Source: Posidonia oceanica
Lineage: Eukaryota; Streptophyta; Magnoliopsida; Alismatales; Posidoniaceae
Length of the DNA: 64,000 bases
Assembly (NCBI GenBank): GCA_037176725.1
Contig: JAZBRS010000054.1
Coordinates: 11,426,001 to 11,490,000 of the forward strand
Reading direction: 5' to 3'
The notes beneath the pieces were generated by a model, which was not told the DNA's origin, did no database searches, and saw only the letters and a list, made by a program, of their open reading frames with translations. Below, in pieces: positions 10,658-21,566 of this stretch. Position numbers and translations under genes: made by a program. Position 1 is the stretch's first letter; each line of letters begins with the position of its first letter.

Positions 10658-11385
10658 GGCTTGTTATCCCTGGTTTAGGTGCCCGTGTGTTTGGTGGTAG
10701 GATGGTGATAGAGGGTCGTATGGTGGAAAGAAGAGTTGGGTTTGATGTGGGGTGTGGTATGAATGTGTGTTAGCGGGAGGTTGTGGTGAGTGTGTTATTC
10801 CAGGATACTAGGGTTGGTATGATGTCCCAGGATATTGTGGTTGTTGGTAGGTTGTATATGATGACATGGTTTGATGCATGGAATGATAGGTAGGTGTTGC
10901 ATGGTTTTGTGTGAATGAATTTTGGATAGGAAAATTTATAGTGGGGTCTAGTGGTATGGTGTGTGTGTGTGAGTGGACGTGATTAATGGGTTTTGGTAGT
11001 AGTTTGGGAAAGAAAGTTGGTGGATGGATGAGGTTTGTAGGCTCCTAAATGAAGGATGGTGGTGCCGTGCCAGTAGTTGATAGATCTCATTAGTTACTTC
11101 CTCCGATAGATAGGAAGCGGTCGTTGTAGGCGCTACTTGGGAGGTTACCCCGGGAATTGTATGCTCAAACGAGGTACTCCATGGTCGGGAATGGCTTACT
11201 TCTCTTTCTTCGTCAAATGACCGGCCCATTGCATGCGAGAAATTAGGGGTTTCTGGCTCCTTTGTTTGTGAAGTTGAAGCTCTGAATAAGAACCCATGTG
11301 GGCCTTGACTTTGTTGCGCCGTGGAAGTAGAGGCGGAGGCAGAGGTCATATTGATGCATCCTTGATTTGGTCGATAAAGCTCCAT
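10658..11385 (-). pseudogene. gag: Element III gag, N-terminal low-complexity part
   Basis: An ATG at 11385 opens 145 codons rich in S, T, Q and P, ending at 10948 just after a CA-dinucleotide run. A slip in this run probably broke the frame, because the next frame toward 10658 is again a P/Q/Y/H-rich stretch leading into the capsid ATG at 10657, with two further stops. Such disordered leaders are common before the capsid domain in plant gypsy gag proteins. Whether translation began here or at 10657 cannot be decided. Confidence 0.55.
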
Positions 11386-11712
11386 TGTGAAATTGCCTTT
11401 TCTTTTTTCTTTTCCTTTTTCTTTTCCTTTTCTTTTTTTTCTTCTTCTTTTTTTTCCTTCGTCTTTTTTTTCCTTCTTTTTTTTCCCTCTTTTTTTCCCT
11501 TTTGCTCTTTTGCTTTTGTCCCCCTTTTTTTTCGCTTTTGCTTTTCTAGACTATTACAGAAAAAGAAATTACAGACTCAAGGACCACTAATTAATACAGA
11601 CTCAATGGAATGAAAGAAAATGAACAAAAATTGAAACAGTTTGTGCTTAAAATCCTGTGATCAGTGGTGCACAATCCCCTGCAAGCAATGCACTAAAGCG
11701 TGAGGTTCCCTG

Positions 11713-11765
11713 TAGTCGCCTGTATTACAGGCGGCCAAACAAGTCGCCGATTGTACCGGCGGCTG
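11713..11765. repeat. Two 25-nt quasi-palindromes in the element III leader
   Basis: Units 11713-11737 and 11741-11765 have the form AGTCGCC, 8-10 bases, GGCGGC(C/T). They match the units upstream of the LTR promoter at 13561-13990. Confidence 0.7.
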
Positions 11766-12007
11766 AGCGAGGTGCCTCTTGAATAAGCAGCTGCACCCCT
11801 TGTTCAGTCAGCAAACCGGGTCTGTCTTGGACAGACCACGCAACAGTCAAGAAAAAGTGTGAAATGATGTTTCAAACAGAGCGCCGCTTTTACTTGTTTA
11901 AGTGTTTAATTAGTCGATTATTTAAACCTGCGTGTGTGTCACAAGTAACTGGGATTTTTACTTTCTGGTACTCCTCCTTAACCTTCTTTAGGGTCCACCA
12001 AGAGGAG

Positions 12008-12053
12008 CCTAGATGGGGGGTTTGTCCCTCTAAAGAGGGACCCTCCACCTAGG
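12008..12053 (-). ncRNA. Long leader hairpin of element III
   Basis: GTCCCTCTAAAGAGGGAC forms a perfect 8-bp stem with a 2-nt loop. The flanks CCTAGATGG and CCACCTAGG extend it by about 11 more pairs after a small bulge. It lies in the 5' leader of the minus-strand transcript, between primer site and gag, where packaging or dimerisation signals usually sit. Function is inferred only from position. Confidence 0.5.
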
Positions 12054-12790
12054 ATTCTGTCCTTAGGCTCGGCACTTAATCAAACAACAAATAAATAAAC
12101 ACAAAATATCAAAGTGTAAGTATCTACTAAGGGTTATTTTTGACTCAGGGAGAAGGAGGAGTCAAAAATAACTACTTAGGACACCTCAAGATCTTGATCT
12201 AGCTATCACAATTAACACTGAGTATGGGAGAGCGACTTGCACTGGCCCGGGTTCGCTCAGGTTAATTGTTCTAACTAGAGGAAGATTTCCTTAGGGAACT
12301 TTTACTTTAATATATAAACGAATTAGTTTCCACCTTAAGGGTGGACACAAGCAAACCTAGAAATCATTAAAAAAACGAAAACACAGTGGACAGGAAGAGT
12401 TGTTTTTTTTTTTTATGCTACTGCAGATCTAAAAATACAACACAAATTACGAAAAAACAGTAATAATCTGCAGTATAAACAGACTCAGGATGTGTCGCCT
12501 GTTACAGTGGCACCCCTGTCAATCGCCTCCTGTAGGTGTGACTTGGACAGGCGCTCCTTGGACGGGCGGCTCAGTGCCAAAGTCTCCTGACCTTAGTAAA
12601 ATAGTCTCAGCTGTCGAAGCCAGGGGTTTTACTAATGTCAGAAACAGTAAAAAAACAACAAAAAGTTTGGGGTAACGTGAAAAACCTACTCGCACGATTT
12701 CCAAACTGAAAACAACACTTAGATCTATAAAATAAAAGAGAAGAAGGAAAGGAATTTGCTTACATTACACGAAGGTTGGCTGAAATCGAG

Positions 12791-12807
12791 TCCCACCGTG
12801 ATCGCCA
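12791..12807 (-). other. Probable primer binding site of element III
   Basis: On the minus strand TGGCGATCACGGTGGGA follows the LTR end by four bases. The TGGCG start is typical of plant gypsy primer sites. It differs from the site of elements I and II after the seventh base, so a different tRNA is implied. I have not matched it to a tRNA. Confidence 0.55.
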
Positions 12808-13489
12808 CTTCTGTGGATGTGGATTTTGGGGGGGGGTGTTTAAGAAGATGACTACACCTCCACATACGTCGTCAACTTTTGTGATCGCCACTCGCCTTTG
12901 GGTAGACAAGACACCTTGGGGGGAGATGATGAAGCTGTGGGTACTCGAATCACTGGATCGACGGTAGGATGTCGTCCAGCGGCTCCTTCATGTTATGTAA
13001 GCAATTTCCTTTCCTTCAAAACAAATGAGAATAAAAGATGTAGATTAGTTTAAGTGTAGTAAATGTTGACAAAGAAGAATAGAGAATACTAGAAACAAAT
13101 AGATCTAATACTAACCGGGGGTTGTTCCCCCGCATGCATATGCTATGGGTCCTATTTTAAGGAATGCAATATGAAATGTAATGAAGAAGATTGGAAGAAG
13201 ATACTCCCTTCACCCTCGTGCTGTATGCAGTGGAGTGGAAGTGGAGGCACGGTCGGAGCTCCAGCTAGGCTCGAGATCTCTGGGATCGTAGTTGGGATGT
13301 AGTGATCTCTGGGATCATGGGTTTCTCTCTGGATAGAGGGTGGAGATTAGGGTTTCTGGTTTGGAAACTCTAGCTGTTTGAAGGTGGAAGCTCAGAAACC
13401 TAAAACCTACAGAAGATTTCTTTCTGACCTGACTGAAGGGGCTCTCTCTCCAAGAATGACCGGAGGGTTCAAACACTAACCCACGGGGT

Positions 13490-13498
13490 CTATTTATA
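13490..13498 (-). promoter_or_regulatory. TATA box of element III LTR
   Basis: TATAAATAG on the minus strand within GGAGTCTATAAATAGACCCC is a near-perfect plant TATA box. A start about 30 bp downstream would be near 13460. Confidence 0.7.
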
Positions 13499-13560
13499 GA
13501 CTCCAAGGGGTGTGAGGATGGTTGGAGTTCAGAAAATTCTAGAAAAATGGCAGTTAGGGC

Positions 13561-13990
13561 TAGTCGCCGGTACAAGCGGCGGCTAAGGTCAGCAACTGCT
13601 CAGTCAAAGTGTGGGAAGATCGTGTGAAATAACCGTGGAAAAGAGGTTCGAAGGAGACCACGATTGTTAGTCGCTGCATGTAGTGGCGCCTAATGGTAAA
13701 GGATCGTGGGGAAGACCGAGGTAGTTCCGCAACCGTCTAGTCGCCTGTTGAGATGGCGCCTAAAGGTTGAGGTGTTAGTGGGAATTAACCGTGGAAAAGC
13801 AACTGGCAAAGCGGTTATGACTTTTTAGTCGCCCCTTTGGATGACGTCTACCATAGTCGCCTGATGATGGGGCGCCTATCCGGGTCACCTCCTCAGTTGG
13901 CTACAAAGTAGCTCGCCTGTTGGAAGGACGTCCGTCTTAGTCGCCTCCTTAAATGGCGCCTATGATTGTCGCCTCCTCAGCTGGCAACTA
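13561..13990 (-). repeat. Array of 25-nt quasi-palindromes upstream of the TATA box
   Basis: Units at 13561-13585, 13668-13692, 13738-13762, 13826-13850, 13854-13878 and 13938-13962 are each 25 nt and read TAGTCGCC, 8-10 variable bases, then GGCGCCTA or a close variant. Looser copies lie at 13884-13903, 13909-13935 and 13967-13990. The arms are partly self-complementary. They lie 60-500 bp upstream of the TATA box on the transcribed strand, as enhancer repeats do. Confidence 0.7.
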
Positions 13991-14344
13991 ATAAGCTCAG
14001 GTCATTTGCAGTCCTATTTTCCAAGTTTTGGCCAGAGAAACAAGATAGAAGGCCGGGAAACTGCAGATAGTCTATGAAATCAAGAAGGCATCTCTGTTAA
14101 CTCAAATCTACCACGAATCTGAGTAGAAATAAAGGATATTCAGGGTACTCGAACTTATCACGAGTCTGAGTGAGTTGGCTCTACCACAGCTAACAACCTG
14201 GGTCAAGGTAGGATCAAGTGATGCTTGAAGAAATCAAGGAAGATCTAGAACATGTGTTGTTAAGCCTTAGACATGTGATCTTTGGTGCCTCAGAAGTCCC
14301 TGTCCTCTATGAACTCTGGAAAATGTGAAAATGAGATATCTACA

Positions 14345-15532
14345 GAGGCAAGTTGCAGAGCGGAATGATTGAGAAGAAGGAAGGGATGATTAGGGATGCA
14401 TGTATGCATGATGCAGGTTGATATGTTTAAGAGATGATTAGTATGCTTTGGTGCCCTCAGCATACGGAGTGCTTTGGTACCTGTTGCAGAGGAAGGGAGT
14501 GGTCGTTGACTCACTGGGCCCTACTTGGACTCTTAGCTTGCTGGTGGCTCTCCGGAACGGGTGTTGGCAGTATACAGGTGGTGGTGTGGTGAGGACAGGT
14601 TACCTGCCAAACTCTCAGGACCTACACTTACTTTTTCTGCTCTCTTTTTGTTTTCTCCCTCATGGGTGTGCAGGCTTTCTCTGCCCCTAGCTAGGAGATG
14701 GTAAGTGTTTGCTTTTGAGGTGGGAGGTGTGAACCTTTTTAGGCTTACGCCCTTGGTTTTCCTCTAAGGCACAGGGGGATGATATTGCCTGTATTTTCGG
14801 GCTAATTTTTGTCTAACCCTTTTTGCTTTTCTTCTTTTTTTTCTTTCCCCTTTTTTTTTGCTTGCTTTTTCTCTTTTTTTTTTTGTTTGCTTGGCTTCTT
14901 TTTCCTTTCTTCTCTTTTTTTTCAGGCTTTTGCTATCCCCATTTTGGAGGCAAAAGGAAGAGTGTTTAGGTTGTAATGGATGTGGGCTTCGGGTCTGCCA
15001 TGTGATGGGTAGAAGGAGCAAGGTTAGACTGCACACCTCTATCTCTAGGGCCGGCTTCTGTCTTCGCCTTCTGTTCTTTTTGATGTGCCCAAGCATAGAT
15101 GTTTATTCTCTCTTTTTTTTGAACTCACATCCTAGCATTTTTTCTCCCTCAGAGGTGTATGTCCTACATGTTTAGGCTGTTCGCTTGTCTTGATAGATGG
15201 TGACTCCCTCACTAGCTAAGACATCTAAGTAGTGCCGGGTGAGGCAAGGTGGACTCCTTCCAGAGCAGGCAAGCACTTCCGATTTTCATCACCAGGCAGA
15301 AAATGCAATGCGTGATTCGAGAGGATGACGATGATGATTTGAAAAGAGATGATGTATGGAAAGGACGAAATGCGATCGAAGATGTGATTTGAGAAGGATA
15401 GAAGAAGCATAAGCGAATGTACAGGAATAGAGGTAGGAGACAAGACGAAAGATGCAGGTAGGATGAGAATGTAAGGAGTGAGAATGCAACTGCATGGATG
15501 AGAGGAAGCATCTGCAATGGGGCCGCCATGGG
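14345..15532 (-). other. Post-integrase region of element II
   Basis: This matches 45546-46735 of element I, inverted. It contains a T-rich run (14826-14925) and no convincing ORF. In element I this stretch leads into the PMD-like ORF; here element III has inserted just before that point. Confidence 0.75.
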
Positions 15533-16960
15533 CTACTGATAGTACTTCTTGAGGTAGTAGAGGTTGATGGGCTCAGACTGCCCAACCTGATCCATATCCT
15601 CAAGAGTTACAGTGCTGCCCGAAAAGACTTGCTTGACCACAAAGGGGCCACGCCAGTTAGGTCGGAATTTCCCTCGACCATCAGGCAAGTGAATGGCGCG
15701 CAGAACAAGGTCCCCTGTCTGGAATCCTCTTGGCTGAACCTTCTTCAGGTATGACCTGGCCATTCTCTTTTGGTAACAGTGAGCATTATGCATAGCTTTC
15801 AGCCTGTGCTCATCAATCAGATTCAGTTGGACGCAGCGGTCTTCGACCCATTCTACTTCTTCCAACTCAGCTTCGCGTAGGATCCGCAACGACGGAATCT
15901 CTACCTCAATGGGCAACACCGCCTCCATGCCATATACCAGAGTGTATGGAGTGGCACCTATTGAAGTCCGGACAGATGTCCTATACGCCCAGAGTGCGTA
16001 AGGAAGCTTGTCGTGCCAGTCCATATGAGTTTCCGCCATCTTTTTCAGGATTTTGACCAGATTTTTATTGGCAGACTCCACTGCACCGTTCATCTGCGGC
16101 CGATACGGTGAGGATCTGTGGTGTTTGATACTGAACTTCTGCAGATAGTCTTCGATCCTCTTAGTAATGAAATTTGTGCCATTGTCAGATATAATTGCAT
16201 GCAGGACTCCATACCGGACTATGATATTGTTTCTAATGAACTTTTCTGTAGCCACGGCAGTCACTGTTTTGTAGGAGGTCGCTTCCACCCACTTAGTGAA
16301 GTAATCAATCGCTACCAGAATGTAACGATGACCATTAGAAGAAGGAGGGTGGATGGCGCCAATGACATCAATCCCCCGGGTGGAGAAGGGCCATGGTGAT
16401 GACATGCTCTGCAATTCTTGAGGGGGCGCCCGAATGAAGTTGCCATGCACTTGGCAGTTGTGGCATCTACGCACGAATCGGCAGCAGTCTGCTTCCATAG
16501 TTAGCCAGTAGTATCCTTGCAGCATTATCTTCTTGGCCAGGAGGACGTCGTTCATGTGTGAGCCGCAGGTCCCCGCATGCACTTGAAGCATCAGCGTATC
16601 AACGTCTGATTTGTTCAGGCAGCGCAGGAGCATTTGATTGTATGATCTCTTGTACAACTGTCCCGCCCCTAATACATACTTTGACGCCAGACGCGTCAGA
16701 GTTCTTTTGTCTACTGCTGAGGTACTGGGTGGAAAGCTGCCAGACTCCAGGAAAGCTTTTATGTCTTTGTACTAGGACTGCTCCTCTGCTGTCGGATCTG
16801 CCTCTTCAATGCTTATACAGTGTGCAGGCTGCTCAATGCGAGTAACAGATACATCCACTGTGCTATCTTTAGGTATGCTGAGCCAGGACGCCAAGGTTGC
16901 TAACGCATCTGCATATGCGTTCCTTGCTCGCTTCATGTATGTGAAGCGGATGCTCGTAAA
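15533..16960 (-). pseudogene. int: Element II integrase
   Basis: From 16657 to 15533 the frame is open for 374 codons and carries a complete integrase: an H-x-H...C-x2-C zinc motif (ending RRCHNC), then the DDE core with GIDVIGAI, ISDNGTNF and NGAVES, and a C-terminal GDLVL...GPF-V domain ending in LKKYY. Integrase joins the cDNA to the host chromosome. Upstream, between the RNase H domain and the zinc motif, the frame is broken by stops near 16772 and 16958 where element I has tryptophan and glutamine codons. There is no chromodomain, as expected for the Tat lineage. It is the best-preserved domain of element II. Confidence 0.9.
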
Positions 16961-17446
16961 TTATTCTATCAGCTTCAGCAGGTGTTCATGATATGGCAGT
17001 AGCTTCGGATCTTTCATCCTCCACTCGCCATTGACTTGAGAGATCACCAACATAGCATCGCCGTGCACCAGCAGCTTCTGCACCTCATGCTCGAGGGTGA
17101 CATTCAGTCCTAGGATGCATGCCTCATATTCTGCCTCGTTGTTGGTGCATCTGAAGGTCAGCTTCCTGGAGAAGGGAATCATCTGTCCCTGAGGCGTTGT
17201 CAGCACTCCGCCTACACCTCAGCCTTTCTTGTTCACAGCACCATCAAAGTATAATTGCCATTGCTTCTGATCTTCAGGGTCTTTGTCTTCAGAGTCCTCC
17301 ATTGCAAACAGAATGTCTTCATCTGGAAACTGCGTCTGGAGTGGCTGATATTCAGACAGTGGGAGATCAGCAAGATGGTCTGCCATAGCTTGGCCCTTCA
17401 TAGACTTTTGAGTGACAAAGGTGATGTCATACTGAGACAGTAGCAC
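16961..17446 (-). pseudogene. Element II second (archaeal-type) RNase H
   Basis: Two short frames (17446-17219 and 17206-16961) carry a second RNase H: WQLYFDGAVN, then FRCTNNEAEYEACILGL, then VHGDAMLVISQVNGEW. The D, E and D positions match RNase H active-site acidic residues. An RNase H of this kind after the usual gypsy RNase H is the hallmark of Tat/Ogre elements. A stop separates the two frames near 17219, and another at about 17448 replaces a tryptophan. Confidence 0.85.
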
Positions 17447-18720
17447 CTGTCACTTGACACATCTGCCTACCAAGGCCGGTTTTTGAAAGAGGAACTTGAT
17501 AGGATCATGCCGGCATAAGAGCTGAACTGGATATGCCATCATGTAATGCCTTAATTTCTATGCAGCCCAGACAAGAGATAGGCAGGTCTTCTCTATTGTA
17601 CTGTACCTGGCTTCGCATTCATTTAACTTTTTGTTCAGGTAGTAAATGGCGTGCTCCTTTCTACCAGATTCATCATGTTGGCCCAAGACGGCGCCCATGG
17701 AATGCTGCGTGGTAGAAAGGTAGAGAAGTAAGGGTCTCCTTGGAGTGGGGGGAACCAAGACAGGAGGCTTAATCAACAGTTCCTTGATCTTGGCAAATGT
17801 AGCCTGACACTCCTCGCTCCAATGAATCTGTGTATTTTTCTTCAGGAGCTTGAATATGGGCTCGCAGATGGGCGTAAGCGGTGTAATGAAGCGACTGATG
17901 TATTGTAAACGCCCAAGCAGGCCTCTAACCTCTTTTTCAGTCCAAGGGGGTGGCATATCCACGATGGCTTTGGCCTTCATCGGGTCCACCTCAATCCCCC
18001 TTTGGCTAACAATGTAGCCCAGCAGTTTGCTAGAAGACACCCCGAATACACACTTGTTGGGGTTTAGGCGCAGCTTGTACTTTCGTAGACGGGTAAAGAG
18101 CTTCTTCAAACAGGCAAGATGATCTTCAAGCTCTTTGGTTTTAGCAATCATATTGTCTACATAGACTTCCACCTCTTGGTGCATGAGGTCTTGGAATAGC
18201 GCAGTCATGGCCCTCTGATAGGTTGCGCCAGCATTCGTCAATCCGAACGGCATAACTTGGTAACAGAAAACCCCCCAAGGGGGTGATGAATGAAGTCTTT
18301 TCCATGTCTTCTTCTGCCATTTTAATCTGGTTGTAACCGGAAAAGCCGTCCATGAAGGAGAGCATATTGTGGCCCGCTGTATTGTCGACTAGGACGTCAA
18401 TGTGAGGCAATGGGAAGTTGTCCTTGAGACTCGCCTTGTTCAGGTCCCTATAGTCGATGCAGATCCGGACGCAACCATCTTTCCTGGGCACAGGTACAAT
18501 GTTTGCCAGCCAATCAGGATAAAGGACGACCTTGAGGAAATTGACTCTGTGCTGCTTCATGATCTCTTCTTTGATCATAAGCAGCCACTGCAGTCGCCAT
18601 CTTCTCAGTTTCTGCTTTACTGGCTTGGCATCTGGATCCAAGGATAGATTGTGCACCACTATTTCTATGTCAAGGCCAACCATATCTTCGTAACTCCAGG
18701 TGAAGACATCCGCATACTCT
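17447..18720 (-). pseudogene. rt-rh: Element II reverse transcriptase and RNase H
   Basis: RT begins near 18720 with the VDVFTW-like motif, followed by VRICIDYRDLN, PLPHID and the FMDGFSGYNQI block. A frameshift near 18255 (within a run of C and G) precedes MPFGLTNAGATYQR in the next frame. The catalytic YVDD box reads YVDN at 18152-18163, which should inactivate the polymerase. The gypsy RNase H follows (LYLSTTQHSMGAVL, then YSTIEKTCLSLVWA) and is cut by a TAG at about 17556. The enzyme would copy element RNA into cDNA in the cytoplasmic particle. Confidence 0.9.
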
Positions 18721-20340
18721 TTTAAGAATGCGATGAACTCTGCTCGAGCCTGGGGGGACAGCTGGGCACTGATGCGGACTTCTCTGACTTCCTCAACAGT
18801 GTCAATATTAACAACCTCTGTTTCTTCTTCAACATGGAGGTTGGGGCCTTCTGGGTCGTTATCGTAGGGCCGGAACTCGGGCAATGGTTCGTCAATCTCA
18901 TCCTCGCCCGTATCATCCTCCTCTCCATAGGCAATAAGTTCTGAGAGGATTTCTTTCTCAAAAGAAGGATTTGTGATGTCGAAAGAGTATATATGTTCCG
19001 CTGCATGGCCCTGGTGACGCTTTAGGATGGTCACGCTTACTCGAATATTCTTGTAGCCTCGGTGCGCGACCTCTGTCTTGGCAACTTCTTCTGTCTGCTC
19101 TGGCCTGACTGATTCTGCTGAGCGCTCTGCTGATGCTGCTGAGGGCCTTGCTGATTCTGTCACTGATACTGTTGATGGCCCTGCTACTGAGGCTGTTGAC
19201 AATTCTGTTACTGAGGCTGCTGACAATTCTTTTACTGATTCTGCTTTCTGCTCTGTTACTGCTGCTGCTTGGACTGCTAGTGCTTCCTCCTCTGAGTCTT
19301 CTAGTGTGCTTGTGGAGGGTATGTCGAACTGGTAGCTGATCTGGGCACTGCTGCTTGCTACACTGCCTAAGTGAGGCATGTGCTGCACAAACCACCTAGA
19401 CCCGCCTTCTGGTTGCAGAGTGATGAGTTCATCTGGTCTAGGGGAGTCCGGTACTGCTGAGTCTTCTTCCAGGACCATGATAGAGGCATGGTCTTCTTGC
19501 AGAGGAAGGTCTGTAGCCATGGCTTTCCCTTTCCATTCTGCGGCTTGGTGCTCTGCCAGGTCTTCTACTATCGACTTGAGCTGTTCCCGATAAAGTATCT
19601 CTAAGTCGGACATCCATGAATCGACCTGGGCTTCTACCGCCACTCCTTCCTCCTCATCCGAGGGTGAGTTGACGTAGTAGGCGCCGGGGGCATGCAGCTC
19701 TGGCCCAGCTGCTAGATGGATTGCTGCCCTTGGTATTTGCATGGTCTGGCTTGCAGGCGTGCCTGATTGCGGCAGCTTCAGCATCGGAGATCCAAACAGA
19801 CTGGTCAGCGGGGCCACAGATGGGTACGCTACTAGGGTCACTGTTGCAGTTGGAGGGTAGGCAAAGGTATTCTTCTGAGGGCCCAAGGGTTGGGAGACTA
19901 TGGTGCTCAACTGGACCTCTACACCTAGTAGTGACTGTGAGAGTGCGGCCTTTGACACCATGGGGGCCTGCCACGAAAGTTGCTGTTTTGCGGCAGGAGG
20001 ATGTGAAGTGGACTGCACCGGCAGCATTCTCGGTGATGCGGCTGCTGAAGTGGGCCGAGTCGCGCTGTTGACTGAATTCACTGACTGTCCCTCCAGAGAG
20101 AGTGACAGCGGTACTGATGCGACTGCGACCGCAGGTAGCCTGCTTAATTGTGCCTAAAGGAGTGTCTCTGACTTCTGAGCTGCCACTGCTGCTTGTGCTT
20201 GTGATACAGATGTGGCGTGGCACCTCTATGCTGACCAGAGCTTTGCTGCCAGTTGGGACGACCTCTACTGCGCCAGACTGCTCCTCATCCGAGTAATAGT
20301 CCTCAATGCAGACCTAATCTTCTACCGGCACCGCGGCTTG
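18721..20340 (-). pseudogene. Element II protease-RT linker
   Basis: One long frame (20081 downwards) encodes a low-complexity S/A/E/T/V-rich linker with serine-alanine-glutamate repeats near 19100-19300, then an acidic stretch (EEDDTGEDEIDEP) before RT. No enzyme motif is visible. In Ogre elements the region between protease and RT is where an intron has been reported; I cannot show splice use here. Confidence 0.6.
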
Positions 20341-21566
20341 ATCAACAGTTCATCCCAGAACTCCTGCACTAGTGAAGTTAGTGAGGTCTCTAGGGATGGC
20401 TGGTTCCTGATCCTTCAGTTGAAAGCAGTGATCTTCGTTGGGCTTGGGCTCATAACCGAGGCCTTCAGATTTCCTCCGCTCCACCACTACGATCGGCTCT
20501 GCGAACCCCTGGCCGTGACGCCCAAGCTGTGTACCCTTTATGTAACCCCACCTGTGACATACATTCTCGACCATTCGAAAGGGGTTGTTGTGAACGGCCA
20601 GGGAGTTGGCGCATTCAAGATCAGGAATGAAGTTAACCGGCTCACACCGATTAACGCGATACAAAGCTTTAGAAGTCTCAGGGTCAAAAGGGATAGTTTG
20701 TGAAGAGACGGGGGAGACTGCCTCGATCCGCTCCTTCTCAAAGTTCTCTGCCATGACGACAATGACATCATCGCCGTGACGGTACTTTATCATTCGATGG
20801 AGGGTCGAGGGAAGGACCTGATGCTTGTGGAGCCATGGGCGCCCGAGCAGAAAGTTGAGGTTTGGCTTCAAGTCGACGACATAGAATTCTACATCGAATA
20901 CGATCGGACTAATGGCAAGAGGAATAATGAGGATCCCTAGAGCGTCATGGTGGGTGTTGTCAAAAGCTGTCATTCCTTTCACTGCTGGTGTGATATCCTC
21001 GGCTTTGAATCCGAGCTTTGTTGCAATACGCAAGGGGCAGACGTTAAGGCCTGACCTGTTATCAACCAGCGTTAGAGGAATATGAAAGTTTTTGAACAGA
21101 ACCGTGACGAACACGGGTTGATTGTGATTAATCCCTGCCGGAGGCAGCTCATCACAAGTAAAAGAGATGACCTGGGCTCCGCAATCATCCTTACCATGCT
21201 TTCCAAAGCTAAAGGCTCAATAGATTGGGACACATGAGTGGCTTGGAACACACGAAGAAAAGCCTCGCGGTATTCGACAGAGGTGTGGATTAGGTCCCAA
21301 ATGGAAATGTCGGCTTTAACCTTCTTAAGTTAAGAGGTTATGTCAGCTTTGGGTTGGTTTTTCTTGGCAGCAGGAGGGGTAGTTTTGGCAAGCTCTAAAG
21401 GGGTAGTCACAGGAGATTGGGTTGCTACAGGTTGGGCAGGGATTTGGCTTGCTACAGGTAGGTTTGAGGCCGGATCTGCTATGGGTTGGTTAGAGGGTGG
21501 GGGCATAGCAGGCTCAGGATAGTTTGGCCTAACTACCGGTGCTGGGGGTCTGTAGACCCTCCCCGA
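20341..21566 (-). pseudogene. pro: Element II protease region
   Basis: The frame 21114-20350 contains the aspartic protease of Tat elements: the active-site region reads LVDNRSGLNVCPL where element I has a G in place of R, followed by FDVEFYVVDLKPNLNFLLGRPWLH. Upstream (21340-21566) lies the P/A-rich gag-protease spacer, with a TAA at about 21328-21330 and the gag TGA at about 21567, both shared with element I. The protease would cleave the gag-pol precursor. Confidence 0.8.

Larger units (their letters stand above)
11386..12790 (-). other. 5' leader of element III
   Basis: About 1.4 kb lies between the primer site and the first gag ATG. It holds a purine-rich tract (minus strand) at 11398-11552, 25-nt quasi-palindromes at 11713-11765 and 12493-12544, and a strong hairpin at 12008-12053. 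No convincing ORF. Confidence 0.6.
1..14344 (-). mobile_element. Element III: gag-only (TR-GAG type) LTR retrotransposon, left LTR truncated by window edge
   Basis: Bases 1-458 repeat 13887-14344 with roughly 12 differences, which identifies the LTR pair. Transcription is on the minus strand. The right LTR (12812-14344) is the 5' LTR. A primer-site-like sequence lies at 12791-12807, a gag of several frames runs from 11385 to 2970, a long non-coding tail follows, and a polypurine tract abuts the left LTR at 459-472. No protease, RT, RNase H or integrase motif is visible anywhere between the LTRs, so the element must have depended on enzymes from another element. Without the nested solo LTR A the internal region is about 6.6 kb. 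The right flank (GAGGC at 14345) is sequence of element II; the left target duplication is outside the window. Confidence 0.85.
12812..14344 (-). repeat. 5' LTR of element III, 1533 bp
   Basis: On the minus strand it starts TGTAGATATC and ends CATCCACA, with the TGT/ACA inverted ends of LTRs. The first 458 bp match bases 1-458 of the window. A TATA box (13490-13498) divides it into a U3 of about 880 bp and R-U5 of about 650 bp. Eight 25-nt quasi-palindromes lie just upstream of the TATA box. The left boundary at 12812 is inferred from the TG and the adjacent primer site, since the matching part of the other LTR is outside the window. Confidence 0.75.

Noticed and set aside
12880..12900. Second primer-site-like TGGCGATCAC (minus) near 12882-12892 in element III
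   Set aside because: It lies inside the LTR; only the site at 12791-12807 sits directly next to an LTR-type ACA end. It may be a relic like the one in the large LTRs, but the match is short.
18400..20300. Plus-strand ORFs opposite the element II linker and RT
   Set aside because: They are antisense shadows of the minus-strand pol frame.
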